A stretch of DNA of 64,000 nt from Bettongia penicillata ogilbyi. Taxonomy: Eukaryota; Chordata; Mammalia; Diprotodontia; Potoroidae. This document shows, piece after piece, positions 23,802 through 34,940 of this stretch. Numbering within the stretch: position 1 is the first letter of the stretch; the number at the start of each line of letters is the position of its first letter. The position numbers were made by a program, and so were the translations under genes. The stretch spans positions 14,050,718 to 14,114,717 of the forward strand of contig JAJHZJ010000014.1 of NCBI GenBank assembly GCA_023548195.1, in the 5' to 3' direction. Below the pieces are notes generated by a model that saw only the letters and a program-made list of their open reading frames with translations, searched no databases and was not told the DNA's origin.

Positions 23802-24603
23802 TTTTTTTAATGTAAATTTATTTATTTAACTTTTTACATTGATTTTCACAAAATTTTGGGTTCCAAATTTTCTCCCCATTTATCCCCTCCCTCCACCCCA
23901 ATACACTGAGCATTCTAATTTTCCCTAGCACCAATCTGCCCTCTCTTCTATCATCCCTCCCTTCCCTTGTCCCCTTCTTCTCTTTTGTCCTGTAGGGCCA
24001 GATGACTTTCTATTCCCCATTAACTGTATTTCTTATTTCCTAGTAGCAACAATAATATTCAACAGTTGTTCCTCAAACTTTGAGTTCCAAATTCTCCCCA
24101 TCCCTCCATCCCCACCCATTCCCTTTGGGAAGGCAGGCAATTCAATATAAGCCATATCTGTGTAGTTTTGCAAATGACTTCGATAATAGTCGTGTTGTGT
24201 AAGACAAACTATATTTCCCTCCATCCTATCCTGCCTCTCATTGTTTCTATTCTGTCTTTTGATCCTGTCCCTCCCTGAGTGTTGACTTCAAATTGCTCCC
24301 TCCTCCCATTGCCCTCCCTTCCATCATCCCCCACTTTCCTGTATTGTAAGATAGGTTTTCATACCAAAATGAGTGTGCATTTTATTCCTTCCTTTAGTCG
24401 AATATGATGAGGGTAAACTTCATGTTTTTTTCTCAGCTCTCCTCTTTTTCCCTCCACTAAAAAGTCTCCTGCTTGCCTCTTGAATGAGAGATAATTTACC
24501 CCATTCCATTTCACCCTCTCTCCTCCCACTACATTTCTCTCTCATCGTTTACCTTAATTTCTTTTAAGATATGGTCCCATCCTATTCAATTCACTCTGTT
24601 CTC

Positions 24604-24682
24604 TCTGTCTCTGTATGTGTGTGCATGTGTGTATGTGTGTGCATGCACATGTGTACGTGTGTGTGTGTATGTGTGTGTGTGG
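24604..24682. repeat. (TG)n microsatellite in HAL1-like 3' region
   Basis: TG-rich array with CATG interruptions, at the same place in the element as arrays at 28085-28110 and 60713-60790. Confidence 0.9.
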
Positions 24683-24813
24683 TCCCAACAAATACCCAGA
24701 TACTGAAAAGTTTTAAGTTACAAATATTGTCTTTCCATGTAGGAATGTATACAGTTCACCTTTGGTAAGTCCCTTATGACTTCTCTTTGCTGTTTACTTT
24801 TTCATGCTTCTTC

Positions 24814-25900
24814 TCATTCTTGTGTTTGAAAGTCAAATTTTCTTTTCAGCTCTGATCTTTTCATCAAGAATGCTTGAAAGTCCTCTGTTTCATTGAAAGA
24901 CCATATTTTCCCCTGAAGTATTACACTCAGTTTTGCTGTGTAGGTGATTCTTGGTTTTTGTCCTAGTTCCTTTGACTTCTGGAATATCCTATTCCACACC
25001 CTTCGATCCTTTAATGTAGAAGTTGCTAGATCTTGTGTTATCTTGATTGTATTTCCACAATACTGGAATTGTTTCTTTCTAGCTGCTTACAATATTTTCT
25101 CCTTGACCTGGGAATTCTGGAATTTGGCCACAATGTTCCTAGGAGTTTCTCTTTTTGGATCTCTTTCAGGTGGTGATCGATGGATTCCTTCAATACTTAT
25201 TTTGCCCTCTGGTTCTAGAATGTCAGGGCAGTTTTCCTCGATAATTTCATGGAAGATGATGCCTAGCCTCTTTTTTTGATCATGGCTTTCAGTTAGTCCC
25301 ATAATTTTTAAGTTGTTTCTCCTGGATCTATTTTCCAGGTCAGTTGTTTTTCCAATGAGATATTTCACATTCTCTTCTATTTTTTCATTCTTTTGGTTTT
25401 GTTTGGTGATTTCTTGGTTTCTCATAAAGTCATTAGCCTCCATTCTAATTTTGAGAGAACTATTTTCTTCAGTGAGCTTTTGAGCCTCTTTTTTCATTTG
25501 GCTAATTCTGCTTTTGAAAGCATTCTTCTCCTCATTGGCTTTTTGAACCTCTTTTGCCAATTGAGTGAGCCTATTTTTCAAGGTGTTATTTTCTTCAGAA
25601 TTTTTTTGGGTCTCCTTTACCCAGGTATTGACCCATTTTTCATGCTTTTCTTGCATCTCTCTCATTTCTCTTCCTAGTTTTTCCTCCACCTGTCTAACTT
25701 GATTTTCAAAATCCTTTTTGAGCTCTTCTATGGCCCATTGGATATCTATTTCGCATGTTTGGGGTAGAGAAGCCATGACTTCTATGTCTTTCCCTGATGT
25801 TAGCATTGTTCCTTGTCATCAGAAATGAAAGGCAGGAACATCTGTTCACCAAGAAAGTAGCCTTCTATGGTCTTATTTCTTTTCCCCCTTTTCTGGGCAC
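24814..25900 (-). pseudogene. L1 ORF1 pseudogene (HAL1-like copy 2)
   Basis: A 239-codon open stretch (25806-25087) covers the coiled coil (rich in K/E heptads, for example 'KKDFENQVRQVEEKLGREMR'), the linker 'LIGKTTDLENRSRRNNLKIM' and the RNA-recognition domain. A stop at about 25089 (CAA to TAA, after 'QVKEKIL') cuts off the C-terminal domain, which remains readable in another frame at 24999-24814 ('RITYTAKLSVILQGKIWSF'). The expected start codon at 25898-25900 is GTG rather than ATG, and the first codons are frameshifted. The likely original role was an RNA-binding chaperone for its own transcript. It is inactive as it stands. Confidence 0.85.
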
Positions 25901-26557
25901 TTTCCCAGACAGTTACTTGATTTCTGAGATTCCTGTCCACCCACGCCTAGATCTGCCCAGCTAGTGCTTGGGGTCCAAGATTCAAATGCTGCTCCCCAGC
26001 CTCAGGGCTTTCAGCAGGGGGAGTGGCTGCTATTCAATGTGAGCTTAAGTTCTGGTGCTTGGGTGGGGGCAGGGCCATCTCCCAGGCTCAGTTCCCTCAG
26101 GGGGTTTATGCCGAGACCTTCAGTAATGGAGCAGAGCTCCCCTTTGCTCTGGGAATTCCAGGCTGCCACTGCCTCTGCTGCTGCCTCCCGAGGGGACCCT
26201 AGTCACAGAGACACCCCGCTCCCCTCTCGGCAAGCCCAGAAGTCTCTCTTACTGACCTGTGGCGCCTGTGGGTTGAGGGACCTTCCCGGCTGCCGGAGTT
26301 TCCATCCCTGAAGCCTGCTCGGATCTGCTCCTCTCAGGGCCGCAAGGCCAGGGCTGGGCTCCGCTGTCCGGGTGTGCGATGGATCTTTGGTGAGTTTTTC
26401 AGGGCTCTCTGGAATGGAAATCTCCTCCACTGTGTTGCTGTATGGCTTGCACTGCTCCAGAATTTGTGGGGAGTTCTTTTTACAGAAAATTTATGGGCTG
26501 TGGGTTCGAAGCTAGCATATATAAATCTTTTTATTCTGCCATCTTGGCTCCTCCCCC
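25901..26557 (-). promoter_or_regulatory. HAL1-like 5' UTR, copy 2
   Basis: GC-rich leader with several CpGs (26195-26370), in contrast to the AT-rich surroundings. By analogy with L1 it should contain the internal RNA polymerase II promoter. It carries a sense open stretch (26591-26334) similar to one in the 62-kb copy. Confidence 0.55.
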
Positions 26558-26572
26558 TGAAATGAATTTTCT

Positions 26573-26745
26573 GATGGTGACATGGTATCAAGTGAAGACT
26601 TTATAATATGATAATAGTGTAAAGGAAAGCAAATTTAAAAGACTTAAGAATACTAATTAACAAAATGATTAACTATAACTACAAAAAATTAGTGATAAAA
26701 CATGTCTAACAGTTTGACCCATTGTTAGATCTAGCTAGTCCCCAC
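26573..26745 (+). mobile_element. L1 ORF2 end / 3' UTR, continuation of the host copy
   Basis: 'ataatagtgtaaaggaaagc', 'aatttaaaagacttaagaat' and 'caaaatgattaactataact' match the L1 3' UTR beginning ('attgtaaagacaaacaactttgaaagacttaagaa'-type). It continues the copy interrupted at 20860 and 23801. Confidence 0.65.
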
Positions 26746-27242
26746 TGCTCTTTTGCACTAATGACCAAGCAAAGTACTGACCTGATTCATCCTTGGTAAT
26801 CTTGGTCTCTACTGAGAAGTGTTAAGCTCCTTTATTCCCCTCTCTCATACTTTTTGACTCTTTATACTGCCCCTCCCCCCAAGACAAACCCTCAGAAATA
26901 TTTACTGAAAGTTCAGGTTTGGCTCATAACTAGGATTTCTCCCAAAAGCAGTTGAAATATATATGTGTATGTAATATGAATGAATATTGGGACAGTTATT
27001 TATTTACTCAATACAAACAAAATCTAACCCTACTTACTCACAAGCACAGGTTGACAAGAGATTCAAAAGAGGATACAGTAACTAATAATAACTGTTATAT
27101 TCTTTACAGGAGTTAATACCTAGAAGAACAAGACATGATGCAATCTCTGGGACTGCTGAATAGTCATTTTAAATTTTACCTTGGCTCAGCATTGTCCAAA
27201 CAATTCCTTCCAAGTCCCTTTCTTCTGATAAGCCAGGTCAAG
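26746..27242. other. Unassigned sequence
   Basis: Nothing recognised. Confidence 0.4.
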
Positions 27243-28083
27243 GCTTTGACTCATTCTTTTTTTTTTTTTTCATTTAACTTTTCAACGTTCCTTTCCAGAA
27301 AATTTTGGGTTCCAAATTTTCTCCCCATTTCTCTGCTCCCCCCACCCCAAAACTCCAAGAATTCTAATTTGCCCCTATCACCAATCTGTTCTCTCTTCTT
27401 ACATCCCTCCCTTCCCTTATCCCCATCTTCTCTTTTGTCCTGTAGGACAAGATAACTTTCTATACCCCATTATCTGTATTTTATTTCCTAGTTACAAGAA
27501 CAATACTTAACAGTTTTGTTTCTAAAACTTTGAGTTCCAATTTCTCCCCATCCTTCCCTCCCCACCCATTCCCTTTGAGAAAGCAGGCAATTCAATATAG
27601 GCCATATCTGTGTAGTTTTGCAAATGCCTTCCACAACAGTTGTGTTGTGTAAAACTAACTATAATTCCCTCCATCCTATCCAGCCCCCCACTGCTTCTAT
27701 TCTCTCTTTTGATCCTGAACCTCCCCAAGAGTGTTGACTTCAAATTGCTGCCTCCTCCCACTTCCCTCCCTTCCATCATCCCCCCCACTTATCCCCTTCT
27801 CCCCTACTTTCCTGTATTGTAAGATAAATTTTCATACCAAAATGAATGTGCATTTTATTCCTCCCTTTAGTGAATGTGATTAGAGTAAGCTTCATGTTTT
27901 TTCTCTCACCTCCCCTCTTTTTCCCTCCACTGAAAAGTCTTTTATTTGACTCTTTTATGAGAAATAACCTGCCCCATTCCATTTCTCCCTCTCTCCTCCC
28001 AATGTATTTCTCTCTCACCACTTAATTTCATTTTTTAAAGATATGATCCCATCTTATTCAATTCACCCTGTGCTCTCTGTCTC

Positions 28084-28112
28084 TGTGTGAGTGTGTGTGT
28101 GTGTATGTGTAA
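28084..28112. repeat. (GT)n microsatellite in HAL1-like 3' region
   Basis: Short GT array matching the position of the longer arrays in copies 2 and 4. Confidence 0.85.
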
Positions 28113-28249
28113 TCCCACCAACTACCCAGATACTGAAAAAAAGTTTCAAGAGTTACAAATATTGTCTTTCCATGTAGGAATGGAAACAGTTCAATTTTAG
28201 TAAGTCCCTTATGACTTCTCTTTGCTGTTTACCTTTTCATGCTTCTCTT

Positions 28250-29327
28250 CATTCTTGTGTTTGAAGGTCAAGTTTTCTTTTCAGCTCTGGTCTTTTCATC
28301 AAGAATGCTTGAAAGTCCTCTATTTCATTAAAAGACCATTATTTCCCCTGAAGTATTATACTCAGTTTTGCTGGGTAGGTGATTCTTGGTTTGAGTCCTA
28401 GTTCCTTTGACTTCTAGAATATCATATTCCATGCCCTTTGATCCCATAATGTAGAAGCTTCTAGATCTTGTGTTATCCTGATTTTATTTCCACAATACTG
28501 GAATTGTTTCTTTCTAGCTGCTTGCAATATTTTCCCCTTGACCTGGGAATTTGACCACAATGTTCCCAGGAGTTTCTCTTTTTGGATCTCTTTCAGGAGG
28601 TGATGGGTGGATTCTTTCAATACTATTTTGCCCTCTGGTTCTAGAATATCATGGCAGTTTTCCTTAATAATTTCATGAAAGATGATGTCTATGCTCTTTT
28701 TTTGATCATGACTTTCAGGTGGTCCCATAATTTTTAAATTGTCTCTCCTGGATCTATTTTCCAGGTCAGTTGTTTTTCCAATGAGATATTTCACTTTCTC
28801 TTCCATTTTTTCATTCTTTTGGTTTTGTTTTATGATTTCTTGGTTTCTCAGAAAGTCATTAGCCTCAATCTGTTTCATTCTAATTTTTAAAGAACTATTT
28901 TCTTCAGTGAGCTAATGAGCCTCCTTTTCCATTTGGCTAATTCTGCTTTTTAGGGCATTCTTCTCCTCATTGGCTTTTTGAAGCTCTTTTGCCAATTGAG
29001 TTAGCCTATTTTTAAAGGTGTTATTTTCTTCAACTTTTTTGGGGTCTCCTTTACCTAGATGTTGACCTGCTTTTCATGCTTTTCTTGAATCTCTCTCATT
29101 TCTCTTCCCAGTTTTTCCTCCACCTGTCTAACTTGCTTTTCAAAATCCTTTTTGAGCTCTTCCATGGCCTGAGTCCATTGAATATTTATTTTGGATGTTT
29201 GGGATACAGAAGCCTTGACTTTTATATCTTTCTGTGATGGAAAGCCTTGTTCTTCCTCAAGGGAGGAAATATCTGTTCACCAAGAAAGTAATCTTCTATG
29301 GTCTTATTTTTTCCCCTTTTTGGGCAT
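28250..29327 (-). pseudogene. L1 ORF1 pseudogene (HAL1-like copy 3)
   Basis: The start ATG is intact (29325-29327) but the frame reaches a stop after seven codons because of an indel in the lysine-rich start. The best open piece (28878-28414, 154 codons) holds the end of the coiled coil, the linker 'LIGKTTDLENRSRRDNLKIM', the RNA-recognition domain and part of the C-terminal domain ('AARKKQFQYCGNKIRITQDL'). It ends in a frameshift near 28414. Same role as in the other copies; inactive. Confidence 0.85.
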
Positions 29328-30139
29328 TTTCCCAACCAGTTACTTGACTTTTGGGTCCTTTGTCAAGAGTAGGGTATACTCTGGGGACCTGTAAGATATC
29401 AGTTCCTCCCAGTTGGCACAATCAAACATGTAATGGTCTGGGTGCAGGCAAGGATTTTTGTGCCCAGAGTCTTAGCAGAGTTTCCTCTCCTCAGGTACCT
29501 GACCTCCAGTTCCACCAAGCTAGCATGGGGGGTGGAGTGTGGGGTGGGGGTGGAGAGGTGAAGGGGTGTGTGGGGGATTCAGTCAAGCCGGGGGAAAAGC
29601 CATCATTCAGTGTGAGACAAAGACTAGCTCCCTCAGTGCCCCCAGGGGTTTTTACGATCCAGCAATGGTCTTGGGCTGCTGTTGGGGTTGCTGTGAGAAC
29701 TCCTGCCACCTGCCTGATATGGCCTCTGTGGGCTGTTGCCTGAGGCTGGAGCTATGGGAAGGCCCTTCTCCCTTCCTGGTCAGCTGAAAAAAACCTTGTC
29801 ATTGACCTTTAGTGCCTGTGGGTTGAGGGATCTGCTGAAAAGCTGCTGCAACTGGGGATTCCAGACTGGAGATTCTGCCCCCAAGGGCTGTTCATGAGCC
29901 ATGCACAAACAGCCAAGGCTGGACTGGGCTCCGCATTCAGTTCCATGTCTGGTGCAACTGACATTTCCCATGGGCCTTTCAGGTCACCCTGGGCTGGAAA
30001 TCTCCTCCACTCTGTTGTTCTCTACTTCTGCTGCTCCAAAATTTGTTGGGAGTCCCTCTCTACAGGCATTTTATGGGCTGTGTGGGGAGACCCTGCATAT
30101 ATGTTTCTTTCTACTCTACCATCTTGGCTCTGCCCCTGT
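29328..30139 (-). promoter_or_regulatory. HAL1-like 5' UTR, copy 3
   Basis: G-rich leader with a G-run segment at 29526-29562. The distal 150 bp ('agccaagatgg', 'ttgttgggagt' complement) is shared with copies 2 and 4, but the middle differs. Confidence 0.5.
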
Positions 30140-30155
30140 GCTTTGACTCATTCTT

Positions 30156-31149
30156 GAATGATTGTTTCCTTCTCCTTAAAAAAGAGCCATACAGTAATAG
30201 ATATAGAAAGGTTGACACCTGTGCTAACAGAGGACCCAGGAGCACTGACTTTCTGAAATCATATGGTGACTTCCAAGACTTGAAATGTTCATCTTATGAT
30301 CACCTACACTCAAGAAAGAAACACAAAACTGAAAGGACAACTATAGTTAATCACAAGTTTACTTAAGCAGGATATGAAATTTAACTGACATGGTAGAGAA
30401 TAAAGTGAAGAAAGGAAAACAAGCCCTTTTCCTGCTTCTTAAAGGAGAAGCTTGATAATCTTGAAAGGTCTTCTATTTTTTAATTGATGCAGTACCCTAA
30501 CCCCATTCTGCTGTTATGAGGCAAAAGGGAAAGGACTAAGAGACCACTTAGAGTTTGTCATGTCATCTCAAGCATCAATATATTCATCACTGATTTTTTT
30601 TAAGGAGAAAAATTTGCAAAGGGGATAAGAATAGAAACTGAGTGAAAGAAAAAAGGATGGAAAAGAGGATAAATGAAACATACACAGAATAGAAAAGAAG
30701 GAAGTTCAGAAAGGAACACAATCAGGGCAACTTGTTATCACTGTATTAATTTTAATGTACACTTCAAAAGCTATGTAGATGTTCTCAGGTTTATATAGTA
30801 AAAATATGTTCGATGTATTAGTGAATATTTTGCAGGCCAGTGAAACTTATGGTAAAGCAATAATATTTTTCAAATATATTGTTAACTAGATTACAGTATT
30901 GGGTAAAATATTGAGTACTGTTCTAATCAAAATGCCAGTTACCACAAAATTTTAAAGAATTATGCTACAGACTCCATGAAGTCAATAAAACAAAATAAAA
31001 TAAAAATAAAAATTTATTTACATTAGAAAAAATACATTAAGCTCATACCCCAAGAAAAAGAAATCTCTCTATGCACCAGTGCTCTTAGCTAGGCTTACAT
31101 ATCTCCACTCACTTGTCATTCTCCACGCAGATCTTTATTCTTGGTTGTG
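30156..31149. other. Unassigned AT-rich sequence
   Basis: A stretch near 30920-31010 ('aatcaaaatgccagttacca') faintly resembles L1 ORF2 but is too weak to call. Confidence 0.35.
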
Positions 31150-31312
31150 CAATTTTCAAGGACCTTAATAAGCCTTTATTAGTTTTTTTAATAGAACACA
31201 CTGACAATATGAGGTAGGTACTATTAATCTCCATTTTATAAGCAAGGAAACTGAGACATAATAGATGAGCTACTTTTGAGAGTCTGTCACACAATGAGTC
31301 AGTTAATTAAAC
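31150..31312 (-). mobile_element. MIR-type SINE
   Basis: 'atgaggtaggtactattaat', 'ctccattttataagcaagga' and 'aactgagacataatagatga' are the reversed MIR core. Confidence 0.7.
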
Positions 31313-33324
31313 TGAATTAGAACTGAATTTTTGGTAACACCTTATGGGTCATCAAAATGGAATGATTGTGAGGTCTTTAAAACCTTAGCAAAGGGATTGG
31401 AAGAAAAGTAAGGTGCTTCATGAAAAAGATGGTTACTAATCTTCTTTAGAGATGAATATGTTCTCTTACTATCTGGCTTATATTATACCTAATTAGAACA
31501 TGTTCCTAAGAAGGTAATAGAGAGTTTCTTTAGAGTATCCACTTGACTTTTATAGATAGCAACATTATTGTAAAACTGAGGAAGTCCTGAGTCATGAAAA
31601 CATAAGGCTTTTAAGTTTTAAAATGTTAGTCTATACACATGTACATGTACACAGTCATTACTGTCCTACTCCCCAACTCTCAAATTATCTTCTGCTTTGT
31701 GTAACCTATGAAATTTACCAAGGTTCTGCTCTCTGTAGTGTGCTATAATATGAATACCAATAGATAAAAACGGGAAAATTATTTTACACTATTGACTGTT
31801 GATAAACAGGAATATAATGACACTTTTAAAGATTTATCTCAAGGAACAACTTTCCAAGGATATTAAAGCAATATTACAAGACAATTTATTTTTATACACT
31901 TTTCCTTTAAAATCAATCAAGATTTTCAAATTGTCAAATACATGGCCAGCTGGCAGTTGCCATAATGCCCAGAAAATGTCCTTACTCTCAAATTAAAGTG
32001 TAATTGGGAAATGTTTAATAAAATAAATAAAAATACAATACAACATAGGTAATGTTAATTTGTGTTTTATAAATTCAATATATAGCCTGCAGAAATAGAT
32101 AGATTTCTACTTGTTTGATACTACTGATCTAAAAGATTTTCAGTCACAAAGTAGGAAGGAAATTGTTAAAAGTTAAATTAAGAAGCAAAGAATGGTTAAA
32201 ACTTTATTGAGTTTTACTCCCAAATGCTACCCTTCACACTGTTCTGTGTTTCTCACTCAATGGTAAATTCTAGGGGCAGAATTCTTATGTGTCTAAAAAT
32301 AATGTTTACTTAGGAAAAAAAATGCAAAATCAATTTCCCTTAGGTGAGGCACATTTCAAGTAACATTCTTATTGGTCATATTATATTTTCTAACCCTGAA
32401 AATGACAGTATTTAAGTTTATCTTGGTCACTCACTTTTCACCACAGGAAAATAACCTTGTTCTTCTGGCTTTACCATGCATCTAGTCCATGCAGAATATA
32501 CAATTTACCCACCAAGACATTGAGATAGAAGGATGCTTCTCATTTACCACTCTAGCTAAAAGGGTACATTGCAAGAGATTTTACTGCTACAGTTTGTGAT
32601 TATTATTACAACAAAAGGCTTCTTAAAGGAGTGGTCTCATGATAGTCCTGAAAAGAACAGGCATGTGTGCACCCCTTTGGGACTCACAAAATGTTCTCCA
32701 AGTGCTATTGACAAAATGGCATATATATAGAGAGAATTGAGATTGTTAAAAACATTTAGTGCATGTGTTTCATGACTGAGGCCATGTCAGATCTAAGGAA
32801 GACATACCCTTCTCTCCAACACCACCTGCAAAGGATTCCTATCTCCTTTTCTTAGATAAGATAATTTCCATAATAAAGGAAGCATTATGAAAAAATAGTG
32901 AGAGTGAAAAAGATGAAAATTAGAAGATTATAGTTCTATTTTTCTTTGGTGACCCAAGGCAAGTTATCATCTTTCTGATCTTTTTATTTTAAAAACATGT
33001 ATAATATTAAAAATATTACACAAAATACTTTTAAAAAATAACATTATAGAAAAATCATGCAAATAAGTTTTTTTTTAAATCTCTAGGCTTTGTGAAAATT
33101 TTCATTAAAACATTTTCACCAGTGATATTTATTCCCAGTTATAGGAGCAACAGGAGCCATTAGTTAAGTTGATTAAAAAGAAAGAAAATTACTAGTATCA
33201 GAAATGGAAAATGAGAATTAAAAAATGAAGAAAAAAATAAATAAAATTAGTAGAAGTGATTTTTGTCTATCCAAATAAAACACAACACCCTAAATCAAAT
33301 GGACAATATTTACAAAAATGTAAA
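31313..33324. other. Unassigned AT-rich sequence
   Basis: About 2 kb with no recognised repeat or gene, the longest such stretch in this part of the window. Confidence 0.4.
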
Positions 33325-33592
33325 ATTCTCATTGTCATTGGTAAGTCACTTTAAAATCATGTCCAGCTCTCCATGACCCCATTTAAGGTTTTCTTGGCAA
33401 GATACTGGAATGGTTTGCCATTTCTTCTCCGGGTCATTTTATAAATGAGGAAACTGAGACAAACTGGGTTAAGTGATTTGCCCATGGTCACACAACTAGT
33501 AAGTGTCTGAGGCTGGATTTGAACCCAGGTTCTCCTGACTTCAGGTCTGGTGCTCTATCTACTGTGTTACATAGCTGCTCTTAAAATACTCA
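33325..33592 (-). mobile_element. tRNA-derived CORE-SINE, full-length-like, antisense
   Basis: From left to right: reversed tail 'tccatgaccccatttaaggt', 'ttcttggcaagatactggaa', 'aaatgaggaaactgagacaa', 'gatttgaacccaggttctcc' (box B complement) and 'acatagctgc' (head complement). Confidence 0.9.
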
Positions 33593-33879
33593 TACTAACC
33601 AAAGAACAAATGGATGCTCTGATTAGGTCAGTCTTAGAAAAAAAGAAATTGAAAAGTCATAAGTTACCTACCAAATATTGGTGGGGGGCGGAGCTGGGAG
33701 TGATGTGTGGGAATGGACAGGTACCAGTTGGATTTGCAACATTCAAAGGACAATTAATTCCAAAATTCCAGAAACAAAAGTGGGACAAGAATCCTCCTAA
33801 CTTTCTGTCTTCTCTATTATCCCTACTCTCTTACGTTTCTTCAATTTCCCTTTTTCTATTGCTAACCTCCCTACTGCTT
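33593..33879. other. Unassigned sequence
   Basis: Short stretch between a SINE and an L2 fragment. It begins an open frame (33550-34110) that is a chance extension into L2 relic sequence. Confidence 0.4.
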
Positions 33880-34745
33880 AAAAATATGTTCCTGTGTTCC
33901 CCATCCTCAAAAAACAAAACAAAACGAAACAGCAACTCACTTGATCCGTCTGTCTCCTTTGGGTATTATGTTATATCTTTCCTCTTTTTTGTGACTAAAC
34001 TCCGTGATAACCTCCACTTCCTTTCCTTCACTCTCTTCTTACATAGTCTAGTTTTTGACCTCATCATTCAACCCAAACTGATATCTCTGACGTTACTAAA
34101 AATCTCTTAAATGCCAAGTCTAATGTTCTATTCTCAACATTCATCCTTTTTGACCTCTCTTCAGATCAGACTGACACTATTAATCACCTTCTTCTCCTTG
34201 AAACTCTCTTCTCTCTCGGTTTTTGTGACACTATTCTGTCCTGGTTCTCCTGTTTCTTTTCATTCTCTTTTCCTGGATCTTCACCCAGATCAAACCCACT
34301 GACATGGGTGTCCTTCCAACATCCTGGTGCCTTTTTTTCTCCCTCTATGCTATTTTACTCAATGATCTCATCAAAGCCTGTGGATTCAATTCTCATCTCT
34401 ATTCTGGTGATTCTCAACAACAACTCATTCAAAATTTAATCCTTCTGCTGATGTATAGTCTCAGATCTTCAACTACCTGTTAGATATCTCAAACTGTTAT
34501 ATCCTGTAGACATCTTAAATTTAACCCATCCAAAATGGAACTCCATTTCTCCCACTTCCCAAACCATCTCCTTTCTCTAACTTTACTATTAATATCTGGG
34601 TATCACCATCCTTTCTGTTGGCCCAGCTGACAAGCTAGATATCATCCTCAACTCCTTACTTTTTCTCACCCTCATATACCTGATCTGTTGCCAAGGCCTG
34701 ATGATTTTATCTTCCTAACATCTCTTGTCTTTTATCTTGGATAGT
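33880..34745 (+). pseudogene. LINE-2 (CR1 clade) reverse-transcriptase remnant
   Basis: Blocks of the L2 RT coding region appear in order: 'tctgacgttactaaaaatct', 'tttgacctctcttcagatca' (AFDTVDH-type region), 'ttctctctcggtttttgtga' (LGFCD), 'tgatctcatcaaagcctgtg', 'attctggtgattctcaacaa' (the YADD region, here decayed to Y-S-G-D) and 'tgttgccaaggcctgatgat'. The enzyme of an autonomous L2 would reverse-transcribe its RNA at the target. Many frameshifts; dead copy. Confidence 0.8.
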
Positions 34746-34764
34746 TACCACTTTAAGAGTGGGC

Positions 34765-34940
34765 ATTGTCTAACAATAACATTGTGTGATGACCAACTTT
34801 GATAGATTTAGCTCTTCTCAGCAATATGATGATCAAGACAATTCCAAAAGACTCATGATGGAAAATTCCATCTACTTCCATAGAAAGACTGATAGTTCTA
34901 TTAATTAACCATTTTACTTTGCACTGGAAATTATCTAAAC
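34765..34940 (+). mobile_element. L1 3' UTR-like fragment
   Basis: 'tttagctcttctcagcaata', 'caattccaaaagactcatga' and 'tggaaaattccatctacttc' resemble a widespread marsupial L1 3' UTR block. Family assignment is tentative. Confidence 0.4.

Larger units (their letters stand above)
23802..26557 (-). mobile_element. ORF1-only L1 (HAL1-like), minus strand, complete
   Basis: Flanked by a 15-bp target duplication with one mismatch (23787-23801 and 26558-26572), so the full element is about 2756 bp. On the minus strand it begins 'gggggaggagccaagatggc', a typical L1 5' start, followed by a GC-rich 5' UTR (about 660 bp), ORF1, and a 3' region ending in an A-rich tail (T-run at 23802-23808). The 3' region holds a GT/CA microsatellite and a strongly purine-rich tract. 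There is no ORF2. It lies inside an L1 ORF2 copy and points towards the plus-strand copy at 20870-23652. Confidence 0.85.
27259..30139 (-). mobile_element. ORF1-only L1 (HAL1-like), minus strand, copy 3
   Basis: Flanked by a perfect 16-bp target duplication GCTTTGACTCATTCTT (27243-27258 and 30140-30155). The plus-strand T-run (27259-27270) is the reversed poly(A) tail. On the minus strand it starts 'acaggggcagagccaagatg', then an 812-bp 5' UTR, ORF1 (29327 to about 28250) and a 3' region with a GT array. Total length is about 2881 bp with no ORF2. Its 5' UTR differs in part from copies 2 and 4 (29400-29800 has its own sequence). Confidence 0.85.

Noticed and set aside
24944..25677. Plus-strand frames over the ORF1 at 24.8-25.9 kb
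   Set aside because: Shadows of the minus-strand ORF1 coding sequence.
33550..34110. A 186-codon plus-strand open frame
   Set aside because: It begins in unassigned sequence, crosses into a decayed L2 RT and changes frame relative to the L2 protein. A chance read-through.
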